In this document: in pieces, positions 46,168 to 55,254 of the stretch
Layout of the letters: the number at the start of each line of letters is the position of its first letter
Position numbering within the stretch: position 1 is the first letter of the stretch
Translations under genes and position numbers: made by a program
Notes under the pieces: model-generated
What the model was told of the DNA's origin: nothing
Database searches by the model: none
Seen by the model: only the letters and a program-made list of their open reading frames with translations
Origin: SW132 sp038150125
GTDB taxonomy: Bacteria > Bacteroidota > Rhodothermia > Balneolales > Balneolaceae
Assembly (NCBI RefSeq): GCF_038150125.1
Contig: NZ_JBBVMF010000002.1
Coordinates: forward strand, 186,001 to 250,000
DNA length: 64,000 nt
Direction of reading: 5' to 3'

Positions 46168-48111
46168 ATGAATTATATTAAACGAGTAACCAGTTCTGTA
46201 CTTCTTTCATTAATATTATTGTCTCCTCTCCAACTGTTTGCACAATCCTCTCAAACCGTCAGTCAGAATATGGATGCTGTTGTCGCTGAAATTGGGGATG
46301 AATCAATTTCACTTGGCGATCTGATCAGCTACTATGAGAGGAACAATATCGAGGATGGTTATTCCTCTGAAGAGCTAAAGGAGTTTCTTCCATTCTATGT
46401 AGATTATAAACTTAAACTTGCCTACGGTAAAGACCAGGGACTTTATTCCGACCCCGAAATTCAGCAAGAGTTCGAGAACTATTCAAAGCAGGCAGCTTTC
46501 TCTTTCTGGCTTGAGAACGAAATCAAAAGTGAACTGGAGAAAGAATTTATAGAGCGCAGCGAATATGAGCTGAAGTCGACTCATGTACTCATCCGGCTCG
46601 ATCCTAATAGTTCTGCAGATGATGCAGAGGAAGCCCGTCTGCGGATTGAAGAGGCTCGTCAAAGGTTCATCGATGGTGAAATGACAATGGAAGAGTTAAA
46701 CCGTGAATATTCCACTCAGGTTCAGGGCCGGCCTGCCGGTGGCGAGCTCCCCTGGTTTTCGGCCGGAGTTACCGTTAAGCCATTTGAAGATGCACTTTAC
46801 AGCCTGGAGAAAGGTGAACTTTCTGAGCCCGTACGTACTCAGTTTGGATTTCACATTATCTACCTTGAGGATCGCCGGCAGAGAACACCACAGCGAAGTG
46901 CAAGCCATATTTTCTTCAGAGGTTCACGGGATGATCTGTCTGCAGAAATTCTGGCTGACAGCGCTTACGCCACACTTGAAAAGGGACGCCCGTGGGATGA
47001 AGTTGTTCAGCAATTTTCTCAGGATGGGTCATCCGTAAATAACGGCGGTTCTGTTGGCTGGGTTGGTTACGGAACACAATACTCGGCAGATTTTATTGAC
47101 GCCGTGTTGTCCGTGGATCCAATAGCGTCTTTTTCTCAGCCGATTCAGACCAATTACGGCTACCATATTTTCAGAATTGATTCGGTTCGATCGTACCAAA
47201 ACGATGAGCAGCGACGGGAAGAGCTCCTCTCACAGCTTGAAGAACTTCCCCGCTACAACGCCAATCGTCAACAAGTGCTGGAACGTATTTCTGAGATTGG
47301 GAATTTTTCAAAGAACAGCTCTGTGCAAGAATCAATAACGGCCTTTTTTAGTGATGCTGACTCTTCGTTAATTACGAACATCGACCTGCCGGAAGACATA
47401 GCCGAACAAACGTTGATTTCGTTTAATAACCAAACGTACACTTCCGGTGACTTCAAGCAATGGCTTCATGACACTCATAGTGACAGGTCGACTAAAGAGT
47501 TTTCAGATCACTGGGTTGATTTATATGAGGAATATGTTCTCGACTCCCAAATCATCCCCATGACTAACGACCGTTTTCCGGAATTCAAGCGAGAAACGGA
47601 TGGGTTTTTAAACGGACTCGTTGTTTTCCAGGTCAGTGATGAGAATATCTGGAATATTGAAACAGCAGACTCCTCAAATCTTGAGCAATATTACGAACGA
47701 AACAAGGATAAGTACAGGTTCGATGAGAGGCATGATTATACATTACTTGCATCACGTAATGACAGCGCTTTAACAGCTGCACTGGAGATGACCCGGCAGG
47801 CAGTATCAATAGACAGTATTTCCAGGACATTTGATAATCTTATTATTACACGTGATTCTGTGGCCACGCCATCCGATGAGATCTTAACGGCACTAAATGC
47901 TACAGAAATTGGTGAAACATCCGATAAATTCACATACCGCAACCGAGATGCGTATGTGATCTATCATCAGCTTCTGGAACCCCGAACGATGACCTTTAAC
48001 GAGGCATTTTATAGGGTTGGAAGTGACTATCAGCCAATTCGGGAAGAGAATTTCATGAATGAACTGAGATCAGAATATCGCGTCAGAATCTATCCGGAAC
48101 GAATCCGGTAA
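46168..48111 (+). CDS. Parvulin-type peptidylprolyl isomerase, two PPIase domains
   Basis: 647 residues, signal peptide ending LFAQ, periplasmic. An N-terminal SurA-like chaperone part (about 27-130) is followed by two parvulin domains: KSTHVLIRL to TQFGFHIIYLEDRR (about 133-237) and ASHIFFRG to TNYGYHIFRIDSV (about 240-340). The C-terminal half is a long helical, degenerate region ending in a possible third lobe. It is first of three chaperone genes running to surA; the gap to the next is 11 bases. Confidence 0.9.
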   Translation: MNYIKRVTSSVLLSLILLSPLQLFAQSSQTVSQNMDAVVAEIGDESISLGDLISYYERNNIEDGYSSEELKEFLPFYVDYKLKLAYGKDQGLYSDPEIQQEFENYSKQAAFSFWLENEIKSELEKEFIERSEYELKSTHVLIRLDPNSSADDAEEARLRIEEARQRFIDGEMTMEELNREYSTQVQGRPAGGELPWFSAGVTVKPFEDALYSLEKGELSEPVRTQFGFHIIYLEDRRQRTPQRSASHIFFRGSRDDLSAEILADSAYATLEKGRPWDEVVQQFSQDGSSVNNGGSVGWVGYGTQYSADFIDAVLSVDPIASFSQPIQTNYGYHIFRIDSVRSYQNDEQRREELLSQLEELPRYNANRQQVLERISEIGNFSKNSSVQESITAFFSDADSSLITNIDLPEDIAEQTLISFNNQTYTSGDFKQWLHDTHSDRSTKEFSDHWVDLYEEYVLDSQIIPMTNDRFPEFKRETDGFLNGLVVFQVSDENIWNIETADSSNLEQYYERNKDKYRFDERHDYTLLASRNDSALTAALEMTRQAVSIDSISRTFDNLIITRDSVATPSDEILTALNATEIGETSDKFTYRNRDAYVIYHQLLEPRTMTFNEAFYRVGSDYQPIREENFMNELRSEYRVRIYPERIR

Positions 48112-48122
48112 TAAATGATCAA

Positions 48123-49034
48123 ATGTATATAAATCAATATTTTAAGCTCTTTATTTTTGTCATCATCCTGATGGTGTTTGTCTCCTGTATGACGGGACCT
48201 AACCAAGACTCATCTCCCGTTATTGCTACCGTAGGGAATGAACAGCTCACTGTGGAAACAGCTCTCCGCCATATACCGGACATTGCATTACAGCAAGATA
48301 CGCTGCAGGCTTTTCAGAACTATAAGCAGCAGTGGATCAACGAAAAAGTTGCTGTGAATGAAGCTCGCCGACTTGGATTGCCCAACGATAAATCCTTTCA
48401 GGCTAAAATGGAGCGGATGGAGCAGCAGCTATTAAATGAGATGCTACACCAGTTTATACTTGCTGAGAACCCGGAAGAGCTTGAGGTCAGCCGTGATGAA
48501 GCGCAAAATTATTACCAGGCCAATCGTGATAAATTTATTTTAAATGAACGGTATGTGAGGTTTCGTCATCTTACTGCAACAACCCGTACTGCGATTGATA
48601 ATGCCCGACGTGACCTGTTAAGAGGCGTTGAATGGGAAGATGTGTTAAACAAATATAGCGTAAATCCTGATCTACAGCTGCGCCAATCAACGCAATACTT
48701 ACCAATTTCAATGGCAGTATCTGATATCCCCATGTTAAATCGCTATCTTAATATAATTGGTCTTTCTGAGATCTCCCCCATTCACAATGCAAATGGGCAA
48801 TATCATTTTGTTCAGCTCAGGGAACTCAGGAATGCAGGCGATAATCCGGATTTTGAATGGTTGATACCACAAATACAACAATGGCTGAAACTTGAAAAAT
48901 CAAAAAGAATAACAAACGCTTTCAAACGTAATCTTTATCTGCAGGCTGATTCTAACGATGAATTAGACCAGCTTCAGGGTGAGGAGATGAATACCGTCAT
49001 CAACGATTATATCTCAACTTTAGAACTGAATTAA
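48123..49034 (+). CDS. SurA/PpiC-related periplasmic chaperone lipoprotein
   Basis: 303 residues. Lipobox MVFVSC near residue 22. The SurA-type N-domain (IATVGNEQLTVETALRHI) is present. The parvulin core at about 140-235 lacks the usual catalytic Cys/His/Asp pattern but keeps the fold outline (RYVRFRHLTATTRTA), so it is probably a non-enzymatic chaperone. It is encoded between the double-PPIase and surA, 4 bases before surA. Confidence 0.75.
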   Translation: MYINQYFKLFIFVIILMVFVSCMTGPNQDSSPVIATVGNEQLTVETALRHIPDIALQQDTLQAFQNYKQQWINEKVAVNEARRLGLPNDKSFQAKMERMEQQLLNEMLHQFILAENPEELEVSRDEAQNYYQANRDKFILNERYVRFRHLTATTRTAIDNARRDLLRGVEWEDVLNKYSVNPDLQLRQSTQYLPISMAVSDIPMLNRYLNIIGLSEISPIHNANGQYHFVQLRELRNAGDNPDFEWLIPQIQQWLKLEKSKRITNAFKRNLYLQADSNDELDQLQGEEMNTVINDYISTLELN

Positions 49035-49038
49035 ATTC

Positions 49039-50451
49039 ATGACCCATATAAATCTGAAATCGCTACTCATATTAACCTTGCTTTGCCTGATTGGAACAGC
49101 ATCTGCACTTTCACAGCAAAAACAGGTAGCAGACAAGATTGTTGCAGTCGTGAACGACCGCATCATCCTAAAATCTGATGTGGACACTGAAGTTCGCCAG
49201 TATCTCCAACAGGCTCAGGCCAGTAATCAGCAAATAACATTTTCTGAAGATCTATGGTACAGCGCTTTGCAATCGATGATAGACAGCAATGTGATGCTGG
49301 AACAGGCTGAGATTGATTCCGTAATCGTGTCGGATGAAATGGTGAACCGGGCGATGGACAGTCGTATTAACCAGATGATCCAGCAGGCCGGCAGTGAAGA
49401 AGCTCTCGAACGAGCTCTTGGAAATAGCATTGTTCAAATTCGTGCTGACTATAGAGATCAGTTTCGTGAGCAGATGACAACGCAGCAAGTTCAGGAACAA
49501 AAAATGAGCAGCGTTGAAATTACCCGTCCAGAAGTGCGAAGTTTTTTCAATGATATTCCTGAGAGTCAGCTCCCTACTATTCCCGAACAAGTTGAGCTGT
49601 CTCAAATTGTAGTAACGCCTCCTGAACTTGAAGATGCCCGCAATGAGGCTTTGCGCCTGGCTGAAGCATTGCGGGATTCTATTGTTGTCCATGGAAAGGA
49701 TTTCGAAGAATTAGCGCGCAAATATAGCGATGGTCCTTCTGCTTCCCGTGGCGGACTATTGCCCATGATGCCTTTGGGAGATCTTGTTGCCAACTACTCT
49801 GCTGCTGCCTCAGCGCTCGAGCCCGGAGAGATTTCACAGGTTGTCCGTACTGATTTCGGCTATCATGTGATTCGGCTTAATAAACGCCAGGGTGACAATA
49901 TTGAAACCAACCATATTTTGATCGAAATTGATGAAGAAAGTGTGGATGAGGATTTTGCAATCAATAAGCTTGAAGCTTTGAAAGACAGTGTGATTAACCA
50001 TGGGGCTTCTTTTCGTGAACTTGCCCGTAAACATTCGGAAGACGAATCAACAAGCGCGATGGGTGGCCGCATCATGAACATGCAAACAGGCGAGCGAAAA
50101 ATGGCTCTGAGCGATCTTGAGCCGTCATTATATCGAATCGCCCTGCTGCTGGATGAACCTGGTGAAATTTCAGATCCCCGCCCGTTTACAATGCCTCAAA
50201 CTCAAAAAAGAGCGTACCGTATTGTACGGCTTGATGCCCACTATCCAGAGCACGTGGCCAATCTTGAGGATGATTATGCGCGAATTCGTGAAATTGCATT
50301 GCAAAGAAAGCGGATGCGGGTAATGAATAAATGGCTCGAAGATCTCAGGGAGAAAATTTACGTAGATATACGTGTTGACATACCGGAATCGGCAGATGAT
50401 GAAAATTTGATGGCCCCTAATCAGGAATCAGTGCCCGTGGGGGAGGAATGA
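49039..50451 (+). CDS. surA: SurA-type peptidylprolyl isomerase chaperone
   Basis: 470 residues, signal peptide ending ALSQ. The SurA N-domain (ADKIVAVVNDRIILKSDVD) is followed by two parvulin domains with VELSQIVVTP to TDFGYHVIRLNKRQ (about 180-285) and ETNHILIEIDEE onward (about 288-400). It assists outer-membrane protein folding in the periplasm. Its stop overlaps the MoxR start by 4 bases (ATGA), so the two are translationally coupled. Confidence 0.9.
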   Translation: MTHINLKSLLILTLLCLIGTASALSQQKQVADKIVAVVNDRIILKSDVDTEVRQYLQQAQASNQQITFSEDLWYSALQSMIDSNVMLEQAEIDSVIVSDEMVNRAMDSRINQMIQQAGSEEALERALGNSIVQIRADYRDQFREQMTTQQVQEQKMSSVEITRPEVRSFFNDIPESQLPTIPEQVELSQIVVTPPELEDARNEALRLAEALRDSIVVHGKDFEELARKYSDGPSASRGGLLPMMPLGDLVANYSAAASALEPGEISQVVRTDFGYHVIRLNKRQGDNIETNHILIEIDEESVDEDFAINKLEALKDSVINHGASFRELARKHSEDESTSAMGGRIMNMQTGERKMALSDLEPSLYRIALLLDEPGEISDPRPFTMPQTQKRAYRIVRLDAHYPEHVANLEDDYARIREIALQRKRMRVMNKWLEDLREKIYVDIRVDIPESADDENLMAPNQESVPVGEE

Positions 50452-51449
50452 ACGGAACTCATTCAATTCCGAACGATCCTAAAGAAGCCGCTGCTTTTTT
50501 CGAAAACTCTTTTTCACAGATTCGATCTGAGATCTCAAAAAAAGTTGTGGGACAGCAAGACGTCGTTGAGCAACTGCTGATAGCGCTGTTTTCTCGTGGA
50601 CACTGCGTTTTGATCGGTGTTCCCGGTTTGGCTAAAACACTGTTGATCCAAACAGTGGCTCAAACTATGAATCTCTCGTTTAAACGCGTGCAGTTTACCC
50701 CCGACCTAATGCCCGGAGATATTACCGGCACCGAAGTTATTGAAGACAACAAACAAACTGGTGAAAAAGCATTTCGGTTTATCAAAGGACCGATATTTGC
50801 AAATATCGTTCTTGCTGATGAAATAAACAGGACACCTCCTAAAACCCAGGCAGCCCTGCTGGAAGGCATGCAGGAGGCTACCATTACGGCGTCTGGAAAC
50901 AGATACGACCTCGACCTACCGTTTTTTGTTCTCGCTACCCAGAACCCGATTGAACAGGAAGGAACCTATCCCCTTCCGGAGGCTCAGCTCGACCGGTTTA
51001 TGTTTAATATCTGGCTCGACTATCCTGCACTTGAAGAAGAAATTCAGATTGTTTCACAGACAACCTCTGTCCGCAATGAACAAATAAATTCCATCCTTGA
51101 GAAGGATCAGATTCTGAACCTGCAAAATCTCGTCCGGCAAGTTCCGGTACCTGATCACGTCTTGCGTCAGGCGGTTGAACTCGTGTCAAAAACCCGGCCT
51201 GGAACGGAACACTCCACTTCTTTCGTGGATCAGTATCTTGGATGGGGTGCTGGTCCCCGGGCATCACAGTTCCTCATTCTCGGTGCAAAAACCCGGGCGC
51301 TCTCCCGGGGCCGCTATAATGTTGAGCTTGAGGACCTCCATGCACTGGCTGTCCCTGTTCTGCGCCACAGAATAGTTACAAACTACGCGGCAGAAGCTGA
51401 AGGGATTTCGTCTGTGGATGTGATTAACCGGCTGCTGAAATCATTCTAA
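50448..51449 (+). CDS. MoxR-family AAA+ ATPase
   Basis: 333 residues. Walker A-like GVPGLAKTLL (about 64), Walker B NIVLADEINRTPPKTQAALLEGMQE (read in part), sensor 1 FFVLATQNPIEQEGTYPLPEAQ, sensor 2 region WGAGPRASQFLI. MoxR proteins act as chaperones for assembly of partner proteins, often with vWA proteins. It is coupled to surA and followed 19 bases later by a vWA-like membrane protein. The DUF58 gene usual in MoxR clusters is missing. Confidence 0.93.
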   Translation: MNGTHSIPNDPKEAAAFFENSFSQIRSEISKKVVGQQDVVEQLLIALFSRGHCVLIGVPGLAKTLLIQTVAQTMNLSFKRVQFTPDLMPGDITGTEVIEDNKQTGEKAFRFIKGPIFANIVLADEINRTPPKTQAALLEGMQEATITASGNRYDLDLPFFVLATQNPIEQEGTYPLPEAQLDRFMFNIWLDYPALEEEIQIVSQTTSVRNEQINSILEKDQILNLQNLVRQVPVPDHVLRQAVELVSKTRPGTEHSTSFVDQYLGWGAGPRASQFLILGAKTRALSRGRYNVELEDLHALAVPVLRHRIVTNYAAEAEGISSVDVINRLLKSF

Positions 51450-51468
51450 ATGTAATTGAGGCTGAGGA

Positions 51469-53607
51469 ATGACCACTCTATTTTTTCAGGGATTCAACCC
51501 GATTATTCCAATCCTGGCCGGGTTAATCCTCTTGATTGTCTGTTTTACCACAGCCTGGTGGAGCTATTCTTACCTCTCAACTGTTGCGCCATGGAAAAAA
51601 TGGAGTCTGATAGCCATACGCGACTCTGTGTTCTTCATACTCGTTGTTCTGCTGTTGAATCCATTCTTTATTGACCGGAATGTTGAAACATCCAGTCCGC
51701 AGATAAATGTTTACCTGGACAACACGCAAAGTTTAACGGTTGAGCGCGGTAACTACTCTGGCCTTGAAAGTTACAGATCTGTTGTTAATGAGTTAACGTC
51801 ACAAATTGACGACCGATATGATGTAAACTTTCACCTGTTCGATACAGCCGTAAATGATGGACGTGAGATCAGTGGGAACGGAACAGTCACCAACCTGCAG
51901 TCGGTTGTTGATCACCAGATTGAAAATCAGGATCAGACCGTAGCCAACCTGTTATTCAGTGACGGAATTTACACTCAGGGCCGTAACCCTGTCTTTTCGG
52001 CTCAAAACCTGGGCACGCCACTTTTCACGGTTCCGATTGGTGACACAACCGACGTTCAGGATATTGTCATCAGCGATGTGGAGTATAATGAACAGTCTTA
52101 TACCAATACTGAGCAGTCGTTTCGGGTTAATGTAAACCAGGACGGTTTTGAAGGCAGTACTATTACAGTACAGTTCCTGAAAGACGGGGAACTGGCGCAA
52201 TCAGAACAAATTACATTTTCAGAGTCGATATCAAACCACCTGTTGCTGTTTACCGATCAGCACACTGAGCCAGGGTTTTATGAATATGAGATCAACATTC
52301 CGGGACTTGATAAAGAGTTTACGCTGCAAAACAACAGGGAGGAATTTACAGTTGAGGTACTGGATGAAAAAACCCGGATTGCATCCCTTGCTTTTGAGAT
52401 CCACCCTGATGTAGGAGCATTCAGGCGATTGATTGCGACTGATCAACAGAACGAACTGATATCAGGTACCCGTCTTTCCAACGGTGCAATGATGGGTGAA
52501 GATTTGACTTCCCTTGATACCCCTCCAGACCTGATTGTTCTTCACGGCCTGCCCGACAGTAACGATCCGTTGCTTGATTGGCTGCAGCAACAAAATGAAG
52601 TTCCTGTTATCTATTTTATGCTCCCGGCAACCCGACAATATCATCAGCGGCTTGATGATGCAAACTTTCTTGTGTATTCCATCGAAAACAGCCGCCAAAA
52701 CATAATTGATATTCATTTATTACAGGAACGCGAACCGTACAGTCATCCGCTGCTTGAGTTTTCACCTCAGGAGTTCAGGCGGTTTCCTACCCTTAAAACA
52801 TATCGGTCCGAAGCCGGCAGCTCCGCACTTGCTGAGATACTTTTTACAGGGGAATTCCAGAGAACAGAAACCGATATCCCGATCATACTGACAGAGTCTG
52901 GTGGAGTTCGGCGCCTCGCAGGAATAAATGCCTTTGGCTGGCATCGGTTTAATCTTACCGCAAACGAGACTGTTTCGAGATTTTACACCACTTTTTTCAC
53001 AGACCTGTTATCATGGGCAGCAACGCCTCCCAATCAGCAGAACCTGAGTATCAATACCATCAAGCCAACGTTTACTGAGACAGAAAATATTGAGATTCAA
53101 GCTTCATTGGTAAACGAACGCCAGCAGCCGGAAACAGATGCCGTCATTAATGTAACGGTGATCCCCGCGGATGTTGAAGCTGATGATTTAGAATCGGATC
53201 CGCAGCGTTTTGTGATGCGCCACACCCGGAATGGAGAATATAGAGTTAACATTGGGAATCTGCCACGGGGCAACTACCAGGTGACAGGAAATGCAACAAA
53301 AGCAGACCGCCAAATTGGAGAGGATCAAGCAAGATTCAGCGTCAGTCAATCGAGAGTTGAGTTTATTAATACAGAACGAGATGATCAGCTTCTTCAACAG
53401 CTTGCATTGCGAACAGGCGGCATTTTTTTAGGTGACTACTCAGCTAGTCCAATGCTTCAGTTTCTCGAAGAAAACAACCTGGATCAAGTCGTTGAAACAG
53501 CAACCCAAGAGACACGTTACTTCAGCAACTCTCCCCTTTGGTTTGTGTTTGTGATTTTACTGCTCACCGGAGAATGGCTTATTCGGCGCTCGCTATCTTT
53601 GCCGTAA
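51469..53607 (+). CDS. vWA-like membrane protein with amidotransferase-like region
   Basis: 712 residues. Two N-terminal membrane helices (about 10-32 and 45-63), then INVYLDNTQSL (about 82), a DxTxS MIDAS motif, and LFSDGIYTQG (about 165), together a degenerate von Willebrand factor A domain. A middle beta region and a class I amidotransferase-like fold (DLIVLHGLPDS, about 348) follow. One helix at the C-terminus (SPLWFVFVILLLTGEWLIRR). The topology suggests a large periplasmic part. It is probably the MoxR client. Confidence 0.75.
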   Translation: MTTLFFQGFNPIIPILAGLILLIVCFTTAWWSYSYLSTVAPWKKWSLIAIRDSVFFILVVLLLNPFFIDRNVETSSPQINVYLDNTQSLTVERGNYSGLESYRSVVNELTSQIDDRYDVNFHLFDTAVNDGREISGNGTVTNLQSVVDHQIENQDQTVANLLFSDGIYTQGRNPVFSAQNLGTPLFTVPIGDTTDVQDIVISDVEYNEQSYTNTEQSFRVNVNQDGFEGSTITVQFLKDGELAQSEQITFSESISNHLLLFTDQHTEPGFYEYEINIPGLDKEFTLQNNREEFTVEVLDEKTRIASLAFEIHPDVGAFRRLIATDQQNELISGTRLSNGAMMGEDLTSLDTPPDLIVLHGLPDSNDPLLDWLQQQNEVPVIYFMLPATRQYHQRLDDANFLVYSIENSRQNIIDIHLLQEREPYSHPLLEFSPQEFRRFPTLKTYRSEAGSSALAEILFTGEFQRTETDIPIILTESGGVRRLAGINAFGWHRFNLTANETVSRFYTTFFTDLLSWAATPPNQQNLSINTIKPTFTETENIEIQASLVNERQQPETDAVINVTVIPADVEADDLESDPQRFVMRHTRNGEYRVNIGNLPRGNYQVTGNATKADRQIGEDQARFSVSQSRVEFINTERDDQLLQQLALRTGGIFLGDYSASPMLQFLEENNLDQVVETATQETRYFSNSPLWFVFVILLLTGEWLIRRSLSLP

Positions 53608-53742
53608 AGCGGGTTGCATAATCCCATGATTATTATGGTCATTGGATGAGTTTTTCGGTTCTACCGGAAAGTTTGTGGGTGATGGCAAAATATGTGAATA
53701 ATCGCTTAGACCATGCTCAAAAATTTCCAATCATAGGCCATT

Positions 53743-53803
53743 GCTTTTGCAGATCCTTCACTGCGCCATTAACTGCAATGGCTCGATCAGGATGACGGGC
53801 TCA
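53743..53803 (+). repeat. Dispersed repeat copy A (GCTTTTGCA ... AGGATGAC)
   Basis: Starts GCTTTTGCAGATCC, contains GCAATGGCT and ends CAGGATGACGGGCTCA. The same word order recurs at 63877-63951. With the preceding bases it forms a CCATTGC/GCAATGG hairpin. This copy lies inside the MITE-like element. Confidence 0.55.
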
Positions 53804-53816
53804 ACTTTTAGCACGC

Positions 53817-53870
53817 GGGCGGCGTCGGCGCATTCGTTCTATTCAATATCATCGTGTCATCACGCCGCCC
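53817..53870. repeat. GC-rich hairpin inside the MITE-like element
   Basis: GGGCGGCGT (53817-53825) is perfectly complementary to ACGCCGCCC (53862-53870). The stem is markedly more GC-rich than the flanking genome. Confidence 0.6.
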
Positions 53871-54178
53871 AAGACCCCAAGACGAATCATTGTCATTCTG
53901 AATAAAACGGTGATTTTCCGTTTTGTGAAGAATCTGTAAAAGCACCATGTTTTGTTCTCAGATAAACTGGTTTAACCTTCTGAATAACTCATCTGAATTA
54001 ATCAGACTATGCATAGGATTATAACATGTACCCACAAACTTTCCGGTAGAACCAGTTTTTCTAAGAAGCTAAGTGATTTCGAATAAAAACATCACTCGTT
54101 TAAGACTCATCCGATACCTCAATCTGAAAAGTGATTTCAGAGATGAAGTAAATGTTGAAACCGATCATTACAGCCCAA

Positions 54179-54649
54179 CTACGACATCAAAGCCTTCTGA
54201 ATGGCTTTGAAATCAGGAAGTTTACCGGAATCTTCCAGCACTTCAGCATACTTTATTACGCCATCGTTACCGATGATGAAAGAAGCTCGTTTGGGGACAC
54301 CTTTTATCCCGAAATAGTCATCGTAAAGTACGCCGTAGGCTTTGGAAGCCTCTTTGTTGAAATCACTTAGAAGCGGAAACTTAAGGTTGTTCGCTTTCTT
54401 AAACACCTTAAGCACAAAAAAACTGTCAGCACTTATCGCAGCAACGGTAGTATTAAGCGAATTATAGAGTTTCATATTATCGCGCATGGTGCAAAGCTCG
54501 TCAGTGCAGACACTTGAAAAGGCAAGCGGGAAAAACGTGAGGAGTATATCGCCCTTGTCCTGTTGTTGTAAATCCTGTAAAGAAACAAGGTCGCCCGACG
54601 TATTAGTTAATGTGAAATCCGGAGCTGTGTCGCCTGCTTTTAATGCCAT
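54179..54649 (-). CDS. Peroxiredoxin (AhpC/TSA family, AhpE/BCP-like)
   Basis: 156 residues, thioredoxin fold. The peroxidatic centre is PLAFSSVC (Cys48 within the P-x3-S/T-x2-C motif), with a second cysteine at 53 (CTDELC). It reduces hydroperoxides in the cytosol. It is the last gene of the minus-strand series der-nuoI-dinB-like-membrane protein-prx, ending beside the MITE-like element. Confidence 0.9.
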   Translation of the reverse strand: MALKAGDTAPDFTLTNTSGDLVSLQDLQQQDKGDILLTFFPLAFSSVCTDELCTMRDNMKLYNSLNTTVAAISADSFFVLKVFKKANNLKFPLLSDFNKEASKAYGVLYDDYFGIKGVPKRASFIIGNDGVIKYAEVLEDSGKLPDFKAIQKALMS

Positions 54650-54663
54650 TCTTTTAAATGAAA

Positions 54664-55251
54664 TTAACGTTTATGTTCAATTAATATGGATGGAAACTTA
54701 AAGCTTGTGATGATCATTCCGGCAGCGATAAATAAATGAACCATAGGTTGTATTATAATGCTATCGAATTCCGGGTACCAGTAAAGTGTAAATGCGACAA
54801 TGTAGAACAGGATAGCGAGATAAAGCAGGTATCCCTTTTTAACAGCCCTCGAATACATCACAACCAGTCCTGTAAAGATGATTAGTGCTGTGGCCTGAAT
54901 CGATAAATTTGTTATAAATTCAAGTATTTCACTGTCTATGAAATAGGCATAAAATGGAATAATTATCAGCGGGAAGTACGAGTAAATTACCGGGTGCCGT
55001 GCGTACCGGGGCTGTATTAACCGCACTGATATCAACAGAAATACGAGCACCAGAAGGGTTACAGACAAATGAGCAAGATCAATGTAATGAATCAGTTGTT
55101 CGGAATTAACAATAGTCATGCTAAACGCAGCTGCGTTCAGTAAGAGAATGACATAGCTTAAATACTCGGGATGCGATAACTGTGAAATCCGTCTATAAAC
55201 TACGATACAACAGAAAAGTGAAATCAGGACAAGTAAAATCTGGCTCCACAA
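54664..55251 (-). CDS. Hypothetical six-helix membrane protein
   Basis: 195 residues with about six hydrophobic helices and short loops (for example YLSYVILLLNAAAF and LAHLSVTLLVLVFLLISV). Family not recognised. The start is TTG at 55251 behind AGGAG; no ATG occurs before the second helix. It begins 3 bases after the DinB-like gene ends and is followed 14 bases later by the peroxiredoxin. Confidence 0.7.
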   Translation of the reverse strand: MWSQILLVLISLFCCIVVYRRISQLSHPEYLSYVILLLNAAAFSMTIVNSEQLIHYIDLAHLSVTLLVLVFLLISVRLIQPRYARHPVIYSYFPLIIIPFYAYFIDSEILEFITNLSIQATALIIFTGLVVMYSRAVKKGYLLYLAILFYIVAFTLYWYPEFDSIIIQPMVHLFIAAGMIITSFKFPSILIEHKR

Positions 55252-55254
55252 ACT

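Larger units (their letters stand above)
53657..54053. mobile_element. MITE-like non-autonomous element, 24-bp TIRs and 8-bp target duplication
   Basis: Left end (53657-53680) begins GGTTCTACCGGAAAG and continues through TTTGTGGGT. The right end (54030-54053) is its perfect 24-base reverse complement. Outside, AGTTTTTC occurs directly abutting both ends (53649-53656 and 54054-54061), a perfect 8-bp target-site duplication. There is no transposase ORF. Inside lie a GC-rich GGGCGGCGT/ACGCCGCCC stem and a copy of a second dispersed repeat. The GG start and 8-bp duplication would fit an ISL3-type or similar transposase in trans; the family is a guess. Confidence 0.85.
53608..54178. other. Non-coding gap occupied mostly by a MITE-like element
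   Basis: No gene. It holds the 397-bp element with flanking 8-bp direct repeats. About 120 bp of ordinary intergenic sequence precede the stop of the peroxiredoxin gene. Confidence 0.7.
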
